DNA of 64,000 nt from Simonsiella sp051414845 (lineage in GTDB: Bacteria; Pseudomonadota; Gammaproteobacteria; Burkholderiales; Neisseriaceae): NCBI GenBank assembly GCA_051414845.1, contig CP183313.1, positions 372,001 to 436,000 on the forward strand. Direction: 5' to 3'. The notes beneath the pieces were generated by a model that had not been told where the DNA came from, ran no database searches, and was given only the letters and a program-made list of their open reading frames with translations. Both the position numbers and the translations under genes were made by a program. Below are positions 9,091 through 17,503 of the stretch, in pieces. The stretch's first letter is position 1. Each line of letters begins with the position of its first letter.

Positions 9091-9296
9091 TTCAGGCAGC
9101 CCGAAACCTTTGCATAACCACCATCATCGGTATTCTCACGTAGGCGCGAAGCCAAAATTGAGTTACACAACTTTTTGTTTCTTATATTTAAAATGTATTT
9201 CTGCCTACGCGAGAATGACGGTAGTTTTTCTGTTTCAGGCAGCCTGAAACGAAGTTCAGCGCAGCTAAAAGGTTTTGCAAAGGTTTCAGCCTGAAA
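9091..9296. repeat. NIME-like repeat unit (unit 2)
   Basis: Same plan as unit 1. dRS3-like copies lie at 9132-9151 (decayed) and 9197-9216 (ATTTCTGCCTACGCGAGAAT). The left shell is GAAACCTTTGCA and the right shell is GGTTTTGCAAAGGTTTCAG. With the DUS at about 8990, it occupies most of the 408-base gap between gatB and speA. No gene is visible there. Confidence 0.6.
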
Positions 9297-9304
9297 ATTG
9301 CTTA

Positions 9305-10738
9305 TCAAGCCAATTTTTGTTTAACCAAATCCTGCACTTGGGTCGGATTCGCCTTGCCTTTGGACGCTTTCATCACTTGACCGACAATCGCATTCAAGGC
9401 TTTTTCGTTGCCCGATTTAAATTGTTCTACGGCTTTGGCGTTGTTGGCGATGACTTCGTCCACAATCGCTTCAATCGCGCCCGTGTCCGTCATTTGTTGC
9501 AAACCGTGTTTTTCAATGATTTGCTCAATGCTGGACTCGGGTTCCGCCCACATCGCGTCAAACGCCTGTTTTGCCAATTTGCTGCTCAATGTGCCGTCCG
9601 CGATTTTTTTGACCAAATCCGCCAAACGGTTTGCCGTAATCGGATTGTCTTGCAAATCAATGCCTTCTTTGTTCAAACGTGAAGCCAAATCGCCATTCAT
9701 CCAGTTGGCAACCAATTTGCCGTTGCCGTTTGAATTTTGCGCGGCGGTTTCAAAAAAGGCAGCCTGAACGCGCGAAGCCGTCAGCAAACGCGCATCGTAT
9801 TCGCTCACACCAAAATCTGCGACAAAACGCGCTGCCATTTCTTTTGGCAATTCAGGCATTTGCGCTTTGGCTTTGTCCATTTGCGCATCCGAAATGATGA
9901 CGGGCAACAAATCAGGGTCGGGGAAATAGCGGTAATCGTGCGCGTCTTCTTTCAAACGCATCACGCGGGTTTCGCCTTTTTCGGGGTCAAACAACATGGT
10001 GGCTTGTTGCACTTTGCCGCCATCTTCCAAAATTTCAATTTGCGCTTCCACTTCGTAGCTGATTGCCTGTTCCAAAAATCTAAATGAATTCAAATTCTTG
10101 ATTTCGCGGCGCGTACCAAATTCGGCTTGACCTTTCGGGCGCACCGACACATTCGCGTCCACGCGGAACGAGCCTTCCGCCATATTGCCATCGCAAATGT
10201 CCAGCCACGTTACCAAGCCGTGCAAGGCTTTGGCATAGGCGACCGCTTCGGCGGCGGAACGCAATTCGGGTTCGGAAACCACTTCCAAAAGCGGCGTGCC
10301 AGCGCGGTTCAGGTCAATGCCTGTTGCGCCATTCAAACCTTCGTGGACGGATTTGCCAGCGTCTTCTTCCATGTGGGCGCGGGTTACGTTAATCGTTTTG
10401 ACTTCATCGCCCACCACGATGTCCAATTTGCCGTGTTCCACAATCGGCAAAGCCAACTGGCTGATTTGATAGCCTTTTGGCAAGTCGGGGTAGAAATAGT
10501 TTTTGCGGTCAAACACGTTTTTGCGGTTGATGGTCGCATTGAGTGCCAAGCCCAATTTGATGGCTTTTTCCACCACTTCGCGGTTCATCACGGGCAACGC
10601 ACCGGGTAAAGCGCATTCCACCACGCTGGCGTGGGCATTGGGTTCTGCGCCAAAAGCGGTGCTTGCGCCACTGAAAATTTTGGATTTGGTGTTGAGTTGG
10701 ACGTGGATTTCCAGTCCGATTACGGTTTCCCAAGTCAT
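9305..10738 (-). CDS. gatB: Asp/Glu-tRNA(Asn/Gln) amidotransferase subunit B
   Basis: GatB (476-477 residues) is the kinase/amidation subunit of the GatCAB complex, which converts Glu-tRNA(Gln) or Asp-tRNA(Asn) to the amide form. It starts M-T-W-E-T-V-I-G-L-E-I-H-V-Q-L. Family motifs R-K-N-Y-F-Y-P-D-L-P-K-G-Y-Q and D-F-N-R-A-G-type (D-L-N-R-A-G-T-P-L) are present, and the C-terminal YqeY-like domain ends K-Q-K-L-A. I chose the ATG at 10738 over 10795, because the extra 19 residues would come from a DUS and leader; an AGAAAG ribosome site precedes it. It is separated from gatA by 3.2 kb of unrelated genes. Confidence 0.95.
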   Translation of the reverse strand: MTWETVIGLEIHVQLNTKSKIFSGASTAFGAEPNAHASVVECALPGALPVMNREVVEKAIKLGLALNATINRKNVFDRKNYFYPDLPKGYQISQLALPIVEHGKLDIVVGDEVKTINVTRAHMEEDAGKSVHEGLNGATGIDLNRAGTPLLEVVSEPELRSAAEAVAYAKALHGLVTWLDICDGNMAEGSFRVDANVSVRPKGQAEFGTRREIKNLNSFRFLEQAISYEVEAQIEILEDGGKVQQATMLFDPEKGETRVMRLKEDAHDYRYFPDPDLLPVIISDAQMDKAKAQMPELPKEMAARFVADFGVSEYDARLLTASRVQAAFFETAAQNSNGNGKLVANWMNGDLASRLNKEGIDLQDNPITANRLADLVKKIADGTLSSKLAKQAFDAMWAEPESSIEQIIEKHGLQQMTDTGAIEAIVDEVIANNAKAVEQFKSGNEKALNAIVGQVMKASKGKANPTQVQDLVKQKLA

Positions 10739-10770
10739 TTTTGGTCTTTCTGTTTTAAATAAAAATGTTT

Positions 10771-12711
10771 TCAGGCTGCCTGAAAGGCTTGCCATTGTTT
10801 AAAACTGTCTTCTATGTGCTGCGTTATGACGTTATTGCCTGAAAGTGTTATTACCAATAAGGTCTGTGCGCGCGTCATGCCGACATAGATGAGTCGTGTT
10901 GGGTCATTATTTTGCTGTCGATTACGACTTAATTCACTGGTACCCATTAAAATCACGCGTTGAAATTCTAAACCTTTGCTGCTAGGGATAGGAATAACGG
11001 TAATTTTTTGACGCTTTGGGTCATACTTTTTACGGTTATGGGTTTTGTGCAATGCCCAATAATCTAATTTTAAACGCGTTAATAATTGACATACCTCTTC
11101 GCACTGGTCTTTGGTTGCACAAATAATCGCAAGGTCTTGTAAAGGCATTTCAGGCAGCCATTTTTTCAGGCAGCGTTCTAAATAAGTGAGTTCATCTTGC
11201 CAAGTATCACAACGCTTAATATGTGGTGGTTTGCCATTTTCGCCTGTGGCACAGGGTTCAACAACAGGAATGTTGTCTTCATCACTTTCTTGATTGCGCA
11301 AATTTTGCTGGGCAAAAATATGAGCAAAACCAATAATTTCTTTGGTATTGCGATAGTTGTTTGCCAGCTTAACCGTGCGCCCGCGCGCTTCAATACCAAC
11401 GCTGGATAAACTGAATTTAATGCCTTTTTGATTGCGCTGATTGGGATAAATGGATTGTGCGTCATCATAGAGCAGCAATAAATGGTTTTCTGTTTTGTCG
11501 AGCATTTTGATGGCTAAACGCAACCAATCTGCTTGAAAATCATGACCTTCGTCAATCAAAATAGCACCGTATTGTTCAGGTGGAATATCGCCTTGTTCGC
11601 TCGCACGAATGGCTGCCAAAACAGAGCCTTCATAATAGGGAACACGTTTTTCATCCGCATTTAATGCGATATTGTGTTGCGTGATTAATTGGGCGCACCA
11701 GCCATGAAAATGCTGTACTTGTACTTTGTCGCTTAACCCTTTTTCTGCCATTACTGCACGCAATTTGGCTGCAAGTGTGATGTTGTAGCACAAAATCAAA
11801 ATAGGTTTTTCGGTGCGTTCTGCTAAAACTTGTGCGCGTAAAGCTAAAATTAGTGTTTTGCCTGAACCTGCTACACCATGAATCACGCGATGTCCGCCGC
11901 CCATCATTCTGGCTGTGGTTTCTTGTTGAATGTCCATTGCTTTAATGATATCGGGAATTTGCGTGATGGGTTTTATTTCCTCTGTTTGCTTTTCAGGCTG
12001 CCTGAAAGTGTTGTTGTTGTCACTAGCTTCTGCTTCATCAAACAAACTTTGTTGCATAGGCAAGTTAATCCGAATTTCAGGAAATAAATGCCAGCGAATA
12101 CGGTCAATTTGCTCTTGATTTAATTGGCAAGGAAAATTTTTGTCAAACATCGCATGAAGGCGACGTAAAACACTTGGCTGTGTTTCTGTGAGCGCAATAT
12201 CATTTTTGTATAGCGTATAACGCAGCGGTGTACTGTTATCAAATTCGGCTAAATAATCGCCTAGCTTTTGTATGATTTCGGGGCGTGAAAAATGGGTAAA
12301 AACCACACCGTATGAATAGGGAAAAATCAGCTTGCCCTTATAATCGCCATTTTGCTGCACCAATCGTTTATCTTGGATTAATGTATTGACTACATTCAAA
12401 GCATAACCACGCGCTTGCTGCAAAGGATGAGCTTGTTTAACTTCTGTTCCCTTAATCATTAAGCTGCAATCCAATTTATTCATGCTGTGCAGCGTTTCTA
12501 ATTTCCAATCTTTCACTTCCAAACAAAGCAAACCTTTATTCGGAAATAAAATTAAGAAATCAGCATATTGGTGCTTTTTTCCAATGGGAATGTTGCAGTA
12601 AACAACGCAATCATCGGGTAAATATTTATGGAGATATTTAGCGACATTGCGTTCTGCTGCATTGGTTAGATGCTCATTGAGCTGGTTAAAAGGAGGGATG
12701 AATGTAGCCAT
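10771..12711 (-). CDS. NERD-domain UvrD/Rep-type helicase
   Basis: The 646-residue protein joins an N-terminal NERD nuclease-related domain (about residues 15-130, with Y-A-D-F-L-I and L-E-V-K-D-W-K) to a superfamily 1 helicase. The helicase motifs are Walker A G-V-A-G-S-G-K-T, Walker B L-I-D-E-G-H-D-F, motif III Y-D-D-A-Q, motif IV N-N-Y-R-N, motif V S-S-K-G-L-E-F and motif VI Y-V-G-M-T-R-A. All look intact, so ATPase and translocation activity are likely. Its last residues F-Q-A-A and the TGA stop are supplied by a DUS. NERD-helicases occur in DNA repair and in some anti-phage systems; no partner gene here settles the role. Confidence 0.85.
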   Translation of the reverse strand: MATFIPPFNQLNEHLTNAAERNVAKYLHKYLPDDCVVYCNIPIGKKHQYADFLILFPNKGLLCLEVKDWKLETLHSMNKLDCSLMIKGTEVKQAHPLQQARGYALNVVNTLIQDKRLVQQNGDYKGKLIFPYSYGVVFTHFSRPEIIQKLGDYLAEFDNSTPLRYTLYKNDIALTETQPSVLRRLHAMFDKNFPCQLNQEQIDRIRWHLFPEIRINLPMQQSLFDEAEASDNNNTFRQPEKQTEEIKPITQIPDIIKAMDIQQETTARMMGGGHRVIHGVAGSGKTLILALRAQVLAERTEKPILILCYNITLAAKLRAVMAEKGLSDKVQVQHFHGWCAQLITQHNIALNADEKRVPYYEGSVLAAIRASEQGDIPPEQYGAILIDEGHDFQADWLRLAIKMLDKTENHLLLLYDDAQSIYPNQRNQKGIKFSLSSVGIEARGRTVKLANNYRNTKEIIGFAHIFAQQNLRNQESDEDNIPVVEPCATGENGKPPHIKRCDTWQDELTYLERCLKKWLPEMPLQDLAIICATKDQCEEVCQLLTRLKLDYWALHKTHNRKKYDPKRQKITVIPIPSSKGLEFQRVILMGTSELSRNRQQNNDPTRLIYVGMTRAQTLLVITLSGNNVITQHIEDSFKQWQAFQAA

Positions 12712-12753
12712 TTTATTCTCTTGGGTTGCTTTTCAGGCTGCCTGAAAAAGTGG

Positions 12754-12865
12754 TTATAAATGACGTTGTAAGTTTTTGCACCATTCTGGCTGTGAATCAT
12801 GTATTTGCGTTATGGTTTGCTGCGGCGTTTGTACCACAATAAAAAATGGCTAATTTATTGGGCAT
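12754..12865 (-). pseudogene. remnant small ORF, frameshift in a T-run
   Basis: An ATG at 12865 overlaps the end of the upstream small ORF and starts M-P-N-K-L-A-I-F. A run of six T then shifts the frame. With five T it would read on as I-V-V-Q-T-P-Q-Q-T-I-T-Q-I-H-D-S-Q-P-E-W and end at TAA 12754-12756, about 36 residues. The protein is not recognised. It could be the remains of a small two-gene unit. Confidence 0.35.
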
Positions 12866-13025
12866 GCTTAATCACTTCTTCTCTGCCATCAGGATAATGT
12901 CGGATGAAATCGCCATTGGGTTTGCAATATGCCACAATTTCGCGCTGCTTCTTGTCTTCCATCCATGCTTTGGAAAGAAGCTGCATTTGGCGTTGTTATT
13001 CAAGAAATTGTTCTATTGTGTTCAT
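12855..13025 (-). pseudogene. small ORF with early in-frame stop
   Basis: A frame from ATG 13025 reads M-N-T-I-E-Q-F-L-E, meets TAA at 12996-12998, and continues Q-R-Q-M-Q-L-L-S-K-A-W-M-E-D to TAA 12855. A CAA to TAA change would explain the stop. A 43-residue product could still start at the ATG at 12986. It is charged, with Y-C-K-P-N-G-D-F and Y-P-D-G-R-E-E motifs, and I do not recognise it. It fills the 344-base gap between DUF535 and the helicase. Confidence 0.4.
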
Positions 13026-13055
13026 ATTTGTCTTTTCAACCAGCCTGAAATGAAA

Positions 13056-13934
13056 TTACAAAGTAATATGTAAATTTTTATGAATATCATGAGCTAAATT
13101 GTCTAACATTTGATAACGTCTGCGGTACATAGCACGTTTTTTACTAGCAATTTCAACTTCGGGTTTTCTAACATATTCTTTGGGTAGTATCCAATAGCCA
13201 TCTTTTGTCAGCATACCACCACATTCTTGCCAAAATTCATCATAATTCATGCTTACACGTTTTTTTAATTTCCAGCGTAATTTCACCTGTCTATCTTGTG
13301 GAATGCCAACAATCTGTGTGCAGCCTGAAATTTTTGCTAATAATTGTAGCAATGCAACAGTTAAATGCTGCGGACGTAAGCCGTGCAACTTTTTAGTTAA
13401 TTGCCGTACGCACTCTTTACCATTTTCACCACGTGGACCTTGTAAAGAAGTTACTAAAAATTGTCCATTAGGCAAAAAACCAAATGAAGCTGCATATAAA
13501 CACTCATATTCATGATTACGTAATGATAACGACCATAAACCCTCATTAATATCCAAATCATTGATACTTAATTGGTAATATAAATCTTCATCAATATTCG
13601 CTAATAAAATAGCTTGCTCATTTAGAAAATGCTGGAATACTCGACCTTGTGCTAAAGATTGCATAGCGTGAACATCATGTAAAAAGATGTCCATTCTTTT
13701 TTTTGGACTATTGAATCTCTTGTCTAAATAAGTATGCAGCAGCGGGTATGATATTTTTTTATATAAATTCAATAACTTAATTAAGTTTGGAGATTGGTTA
13801 ATTGTATGCTCAAATTGTTTAATGGTTTTTAAAGCACAAACTTTTCTCACTTGAAATTTAGTATTCTGCCAACTTAAATAACCCGTTTGAGTGTAAATTT
13901 TTCGGAAAGAAGGAAAAATAAAAGTTTTTTCCAT
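13056..13934 (-). CDS. DUF535 (VirK/YbjX family) protein
   Basis: The 292-residue protein matches DUF535: a variable N-terminus, then H-x-x-x-M-x-S-L-A around residue 90, N-E-G-L-W-S-L-S-L, S-L-Q-G-P-R-G, and a C-terminal Y-R-R-R-Y-x-M-L-D motif. Members such as VirK and YbjX are linked to virulence or envelope-stress phenotypes, but their biochemical role is unknown. The gene is AT-richer than the adjacent gatA, which fits acquisition. It sits between gatA and the NERD-helicase on the same strand. Confidence 0.75.
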   Translation of the reverse strand: MEKTFIFPSFRKIYTQTGYLSWQNTKFQVRKVCALKTIKQFEHTINQSPNLIKLLNLYKKISYPLLHTYLDKRFNSPKKRMDIFLHDVHAMQSLAQGRVFQHFLNEQAILLANIDEDLYYQLSINDLDINEGLWSLSLRNHEYECLYAASFGFLPNGQFLVTSLQGPRGENGKECVRQLTKKLHGLRPQHLTVALLQLLAKISGCTQIVGIPQDRQVKLRWKLKKRVSMNYDEFWQECGGMLTKDGYWILPKEYVRKPEVEIASKKRAMYRRRYQMLDNLAHDIHKNLHITL

Positions 13935-13970
13935 TATTAAGATTCCTAGCTGTTCTGTTTAAAAAGCATA

Positions 13971-15419
13971 TCACATTGGTGTTTTCATATGCCAATCGCT
14001 ATTCAACTGCATTTGGTGCGCCGCGCCCAAAATTTTGGCTTCGCTGAAATAATTGCCAATCAGTTGCACGCCAATCGGCAAGCCGTCCGCGCCAAACCCT
14101 GCTGGCAAACTCAACGCTGGCAAACCTGCCAAATTCACTGCAATCGTATAAATATCAGACAGATAGGCTTGCACAGGGTCGCTGTTCAATTCGCCCAATT
14201 TGGGCGCGGCGGTTGGCGCATTCGGGGCTAAAATCACATCGCATTGTTCAAAAGCAGCCTGAAAATCATTCGCCACCAAACGGCGCAATTTCTGCGCTTT
14301 CAAATAGTAAGCGTCATAATAGCCATGCGACAAAACGTAAGTGCCAATCATAATGCGGCGTTTCACTTCTGCGCCAAAACCTTCGGCGCGGGTGTTGGCG
14401 TACATTTCTTCCAAGTCTTTGAATTGATTGGCACGATGTCCGTAACGCACACCGTCATAACGCGACAAATTGGTACTCGCTTCGGCAGACGCCAACACAT
14501 AATACGCTGGAATGGACAACTCGGTTTGTGGCAAGGAAACTTCAACCATTTCAGCACCTTGCTGTTTCAGCAACTCAATCGCATTATTTAAGGCAGCCTG
14601 AACGTCCGCGCTGTTGTTGGCGGTGAAATATTCTTTCGGCAAACCGATTTTCAAGCCTTTAAGTGCTTGATTTAAATCACGGGTGTAATCTTCTTTGTCG
14701 CGTTCCAAGCTGGTGGAATCGCGTTCGTCAAACCCCGCCATTGAGTTCAACAAAATCGCACAATCTTCGGCAGTTTGCGCCATTGGACCCGCTTGGTCGA
14801 AACTGGACGCGTAGGCAATCATGCCAAAGCGCGACACCACGCCATAGGTCGGTTTCAAGCCCGTGATGCCGCAATGGGACGCAGGTTGGCGGATTGAGCC
14901 GCCCGTGTCCGAGCCGAACGCGGCAGGTGCCAAACGCGCTGCCACCGCCGCAGCCGAACCGCCCGATGAACCACCTGCAACGTGTTGAACATCAAAAGGA
15001 TTTTTGCTTGCGCCGTAGTATGAGCTTTCGTTGGTTGAGCCCATCGCAAATTCGTCCATGTTCACGCGACCGAGCGTTACCATGCCGTCATTCAACACGT
15101 TTTGCACGACTGTGGCGGTGTAGGGCGCGACAAAATTGTCCAACATTTTGGACGCGCAAGCGGTACGCCAGCCTGTTTGACAAAAAATGTCTTTAAAAGC
15201 AATGGGTACGCCTGTGAGCACGTGGGCATTTCCTTGTGCCAAACGCGCGTCTGCGGTGGCGGCTTCGGCAAGGGTTTTGTCTTTGTCCAACGTGATGTAG
15301 GCGTTGATGGCGGTATTTTGCGCGTCAATCGCGTTCAAATATTCGTTTGCCAATTCTACGGCGGAAACTTTTTTGTTTTGCAGCAAATCGCTGGCTTGTT
15401 TTAGGGTGTAAGTTGGCAT
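13971..15419 (-). CDS. gatA: Asp/Glu-tRNA(Asn/Gln) amidotransferase subunit A
   Basis: The 482-residue glutaminase subunit releases ammonia from glutamine for GatB. The amidase Ser-cisSer-Lys triad is visible: K in I-A-F-K-D-I, the cis-Ser in the G-G-S-S-G-G-S block, and the nucleophile Ser in G-S-D-T-G-G-S-I-R-Q-P. The reading frame is intact and full length. In many bacteria gatC precedes gatA directly. Here 4.4 kb of small exported-protein genes separates them. Confidence 0.96.
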   Translation of the reverse strand: MPTYTLKQASDLLQNKKVSAVELANEYLNAIDAQNTAINAYITLDKDKTLAEAATADARLAQGNAHVLTGVPIAFKDIFCQTGWRTACASKMLDNFVAPYTATVVQNVLNDGMVTLGRVNMDEFAMGSTNESSYYGASKNPFDVQHVAGGSSGGSAAAVAARLAPAAFGSDTGGSIRQPASHCGITGLKPTYGVVSRFGMIAYASSFDQAGPMAQTAEDCAILLNSMAGFDERDSTSLERDKEDYTRDLNQALKGLKIGLPKEYFTANNSADVQAALNNAIELLKQQGAEMVEVSLPQTELSIPAYYVLASAEASTNLSRYDGVRYGHRANQFKDLEEMYANTRAEGFGAEVKRRIMIGTYVLSHGYYDAYYLKAQKLRRLVANDFQAAFEQCDVILAPNAPTAAPKLGELNSDPVQAYLSDIYTIAVNLAGLPALSLPAGFGADGLPIGVQLIGNYFSEAKILGAAHQMQLNSDWHMKTPM

Positions 15420-15479
15420 AGTTTCTTTCTTTGTTTTAAGTATTTAAGTTGTTTTCAGGCTGCCTGAAAATGGTTTTTG

Positions 15480-15546
15480 TAGGTCGGGCATTGATGCCCG
15501 ACATTATCTGTGGCGCGGTTTGTCGGGTATAAATGGCCGACCTACG
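15480..15546. repeat. short inverted repeat GTAGGTCGGGCAT
   Basis: GTAGGTCGGGCATT and AATGGCCGACCTAC bound a 67-bp unit that contains a second small hairpin (TCGGGCAT-TG-ATGCCCGA). Related hairpins occur at 16128-16154 and 16641-16665, and a variant (TCGGATAC...GTATCCGA) at 45172 and 52475. Confidence 0.6.
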
Positions 15547-15550
15547 GTAA

Positions 15551-16069
15551 TCAATCCAACCGTTCTAATTGGCTTTTGTGGATAAATCCATTCACGATAT
15601 CGTTTCCATTAGGGTCGTTTTTTTGCACATTGCCTTGATTAGAATAGAAAAACCAATCGCCTTCGTTCAATGTCGCTTGGTTGTAAAATACAGTGCCGTT
15701 GGGTAATTTTTCCATAATTCTACGCTGCATCATCGGGATTTTTACGCCAACCACAGGGTTAGCTTCACGCAAATTGGCAAAACCATCGGGGCTCGCAATT
15801 AGGTATTTTTGCACCACATCGCCTTGATTGCGATATACAAAACCTGTTTTGCCATTCATATCCAGCCGATACCAGTTGCCTTGTTTGCCCGTAATGCGGT
15901 AAATCGGGCTGCGGTAAACCAGTTGCGCCAAAATTTTGCCTTTGGTATTGGGCTGCGAACGCACATTGACATGCCCGTCGCATTCAAGGTCGGTAGGCAG
16001 AAAATAATCGGCTGCCTGAATGTGTGCGCTGGTAAATAGTAGTGCGCTGATGAACATAAGTTTTTTCAT
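15551..16069 (-). CDS. exported protein with a bacterial SH3-like domain
   Basis: The 172-residue protein has a signal peptide (M-K-K-L-M-F-I-S-A-L-L-F-T-S-A-H-I-Q-A) and then an SH3b-type segment: V-N-V-R-S-Q-P-N-T-K-G-K-I, W-Y-R-L-D-M-N-G-K-T-G-F-V-Y. A second, weaker repeat begins F-A-N-L-R-E-A-N-P-V-V-G-V-K-I. SH3b domains often bind peptidoglycan, but no catalytic domain is attached. It is the gatA-proximal member of seven small envelope genes on this strand. Its signal peptide is almost the same as that of the next gene upstream. Confidence 0.75.
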   Translation of the reverse strand: MKKLMFISALLFTSAHIQAADYFLPTDLECDGHVNVRSQPNTKGKILAQLVYRSPIYRITGKQGNWYRLDMNGKTGFVYRNQGDVVQKYLIASPDGFANLREANPVVGVKIPMMQRRIMEKLPNGTVFYNQATLNEGDWFFYSNQGNVQKNDPNGNDIVNGFIHKSQLERLD

Positions 16070-16082
16070 GGTTTTTCCTTTT

Positions 16083-16203
16083 CAGGCTGCCTTACATGTT
16101 TTGTCTAAATCTTTGATTTAGTAGTTTGTCGGGCATGAATGCCCGACCTACGGTTTTCAGGCTGCCTTGCATGTTTTGTCTAAATCTATGATTTAGCAAC
16201 AAA
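16083..16203. repeat. imperfect tandem duplication with DUS and hairpin
   Basis: CAGGCTGCCTT-x-CATGTTTTGTCTAAATC and TGATTTAG occur twice, at 16083-16122 and 16159-16197, separated by the GTCGGGCAT hairpin. The unit separates two genes that share their signal peptide. Confidence 0.55.
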
Positions 16204-16233
16204 ACAGCATGCCGTCAGGCAGTAAAATACTAT

Positions 16234-16620
16234 TTATCTCTCTGCTGCACTGTCTTTCAATTCGTCAATCACGGCGCGAACTTGTTTTAATCGTGCTGCA
16301 TAACGCTCGTGTTTGCACGCTGCCATCATCATGCCGTAGCCGCCGCCTTGCGCGAGGGTGCTGGGCGTGTTTTCAAATTGGCAATCTTTTTCTACCCATT
16401 GCAGCCATAATTTTTGCGATTGTTCAAACGCTTTTGCTGCACCAAATGATGAATATTTTTGTAATTCGGCATAGGCGGCGTTGAGTTTGGGTTTGATTTG
16501 TGCGGTGCGTTGTTGGTGGCATTCTAAATCGGTGTACACATTGCCTGTGTCGCAACTATCGGCTGCTTGAATGTGTGCGCTGGTTAATAGTAATGCGCTG
16601 ATAAGTAAGATTTTTTTCAT
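16234..16620 (-). CDS. exported LprI/DUF1311-like protein
   Basis: This is a 128-residue protein. The start at 16620 gives a signal peptide (M-K-K-I-L-L-I-S-A-L-L-L-T-S-A-H-I-Q-A). The 16722 start would translate a DUS. The mature part has conserved Cys residues and the pattern C-x5-Y-T-D-L-E-C-x9-K-x3-L-N-A-A-Y, then W-L-Q-W-V-E-K-D-C, typical of DUF1311. That family includes the lysozyme inhibitor LprI. A periplasmic inhibitory role is possible but unproven. Confidence 0.75.
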   Translation of the reverse strand: MKKILLISALLLTSAHIQAADSCDTGNVYTDLECHQQRTAQIKPKLNAAYAELQKYSSFGAAKAFEQSQKLWLQWVEKDCQFENTPSTLAQGGGYGMMMAACKHERYAARLKQVRAVIDELKDSAAER

Positions 16621-16718
16621 GTTGTTGCCTTCGGACGTTTTGTCGGGCATGAATGCCCGACCTATCAATGTTGCATTTTTCAGGCTGCCTGAAAATAAAT
16701 ATTTCTGTTGCGTTGGTT

Positions 16719-17471
16719 TCATCGTTTGTTTTGTGCTACCAGTTCTGGCAATCCTGTGGCGGCATAAATGTCAGCAATCGCATCGCGCATATAGCTGCCT
16801 GCACGCAAGCTGTGTGCCGTGCCGAGCAAGACATTTTGCTCTTTACCAATGAACCAAATTTTTTCCCCGTTTTCCGTATTTTCGCGCTGTATGCCGATGA
16901 AATCGTTTAATGGATATTCCGCTTCAAGCTCCCAAGATAACAGGTACTGGCTGCGTTTGTATAGGGCGAAAGTGTTGCTTTGGGCGCGGTAAACACATTT
17001 TTTGGCGGATAAAAATGTAACCGAAAAATACATCAATGCTGAAAATGCCGCCAAAAATATTGGCAAAGCCGATAATTTGTATCCCGAATCCAGCGACAGT
17101 AAAAACGTGATGCTCCAATAAACACCCAGTAAACTCAATAAAATATAAACCACCAATCCTTGTGTGGGCGAAGCGGAAAAGATAAGGGAAAACTTGGGCG
17201 TAGTATGCGGACACTGTTTGCGTCTCAATACGGCTTGGCGTTTTCGTAAGGCACGATAGGCTTGCAGTCCGCTGAATGTACCATAAGGCAGCGCGAAACC
17301 CATAAACAGCCATTGAACAAATGGCGCGATGTCTGCCCTAAACAGCCAAAATGCCGCCCAAAACCATAACAATGCCCAAGCTGCCTGTGCGGTAATACGC
17401 CACATGGCTATGGGTTCGGGCGTGTGTGTGGCAAACGCAACACCTGCTACCAAATGGATTTGGTCTAACAT
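16719..17471 (-). CDS. predicted membrane protein, unknown function
   Basis: The 250-residue protein has about four hydrophobic segments: residues 22-45, 50-65, 105-125 and 133-155. A soluble C-terminal part follows with I-W-F-I-G-K-E-Q-N-V and M-R-D-A-I-A-D-I-Y. No family is recognised with confidence. The C-terminal soluble part has the look of a PH-like membrane-protein domain, but this is a guess. It is in the exported-protein block, and its stop lies 98 bases upstream of the LprI-like start. Confidence 0.65.
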   Translation of the reverse strand: MLDQIHLVAGVAFATHTPEPIAMWRITAQAAWALLWFWAAFWLFRADIAPFVQWLFMGFALPYGTFSGLQAYRALRKRQAVLRRKQCPHTTPKFSLIFSASPTQGLVVYILLSLLGVYWSITFLLSLDSGYKLSALPIFLAAFSALMYFSVTFLSAKKCVYRAQSNTFALYKRSQYLLSWELEAEYPLNDFIGIQRENTENGEKIWFIGKEQNVLLGTAHSLRAGSYMRDAIADIYAATGLPELVAQNKR

Positions 17472-17503
17472 AGTTTCTCCGTTTTCAGGCTGCCTGAAAA
17501 TAA

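Noticed and set aside
9275..10802. Large frames on the + strand under gatB
   Set aside because: They are antisense shadows of gatB and show no independent family features.
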